Part shown: positions 63,906-64,000 of the stretch, piece after piece
How positions within the stretch are numbered: position 1 is the first letter of the stretch
Layout of the letters: the number at the start of each line of letters is the position of its first letter
Source: Gongronella butleri
Lineage: Eukaryota > Mucoromycota > Mucoromycetes > Mucorales > Cunninghamellaceae
NCBI GenBank assembly: GCA_025201375.1
Contig: JAIWZP010000015.1
Location: forward strand, 186,001 to 250,000
Direction of reading: 5' to 3'
Length of the DNA: 64,000 bases
Notes under the pieces: generated by a model
What the model was told of the DNA's origin: nothing
Database searches by the model: none
What the model saw: the letters and a program-made list of their open reading frames with translations, nothing else
Position numbers and translations under genes: made by a program

Positions 63906-64000
63906 AACCCATTTATCGCCTCCGACCCCCATTCCCAATTTTTTTTATTTTTACCCATTTTTTTCTTCTTATTGTCACAACCACACTGCTTTCATGCCTC

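Overview
This window is nuclear DNA of a filamentous, early-diverging fungus. Mucoromycota is my best guess, from gene content and intron style rather than from any database search. Genes carry many short introns (about 50 to 120 bp) with GT...AG ends, and the introns are often packed with poly-T or poly-A runs. Fungal signature genes are present: a PH-CRIB-kinase Cla4, a VTC polyphosphate polymerase, a Sip3/Lam sterol-transfer protein, an Mso1-type Sec1-binding protein and a Crz1-like zinc-finger factor. They sit beside genes that Saccharomyces lacks and animals keep: NCBP3, TRAPPC11, IBtk and an SLC35C1-type GDP-fucose transporter. I built every exon model by hand from ORF continuity, splice sites and family conservation. 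All the complete multi-exon models sum to a multiple of three.

Layout. 1-3816: NCBP3-like cap-binding protein (cut by the window start) and Cla4 kinase, both minus. 5058-6952: a short two-domain AAA+ ATPase, plus. 7680-11308: CTP synthase and a GDP-fucose-type transporter, both minus. 11309-14163: gene-poor, with a dispersed repeat. 14164-16724: a Ser-rich orphan protein, minus. 17002-21885: 17-exon TRAPPC11, minus. 22325-23585: long foldback repeat. 24068-25793: eIF4A, plus. 26180-27694: Mso1-domain protein, minus. 28022-28822: PDCD5, minus. 29842-31068: F-box protein, plus. 31385-32300: repeat. 33635-36114: VTC, plus. 36465-37660: foldback repeat. 38239-39821: mitochondrial carrier, plus. 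39930-44887: IBtk homologue, plus. 44888-50712: a 5.8 kb accessory island of tandem repeats, a broken Tc1/mariner element and a 1.0 kb foldback element nested inside it. 50713-52521: Trf4-type poly(A) polymerase, minus. 52732-53483: SAP18, plus. 53790-55070: foldback repeat. 55534-56047: glutaredoxin, plus. 56368-62089: Sip3/Lam protein, plus. 62667-63905: Crz1-like factor, plus.

How the genes relate. Most are housekeeping genes with no operon-like logic. Several touch nuclear RNA handling and translation (NCBP3, Trf4, SAP18, eIF4A), and Trf4 and SAP18 share a 210 bp divergent promoter. Others concern membrane traffic and polarity (Cla4, TRAPPC11, Mso1, the Sip3/Lam contact-site protein). VTC and Crz1-like link to phosphate and calcium signalling.

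The least explained DNA is repetitive. There are three copies of a ~1.2-1.3 kb non-coding foldback element, three copies of a second ~0.4-0.9 kb family, and the 45-50 kb island rich in TACTGTA-like and TTCGCGAA palindromes. I see no convincing tRNA, rRNA or CRISPR array.
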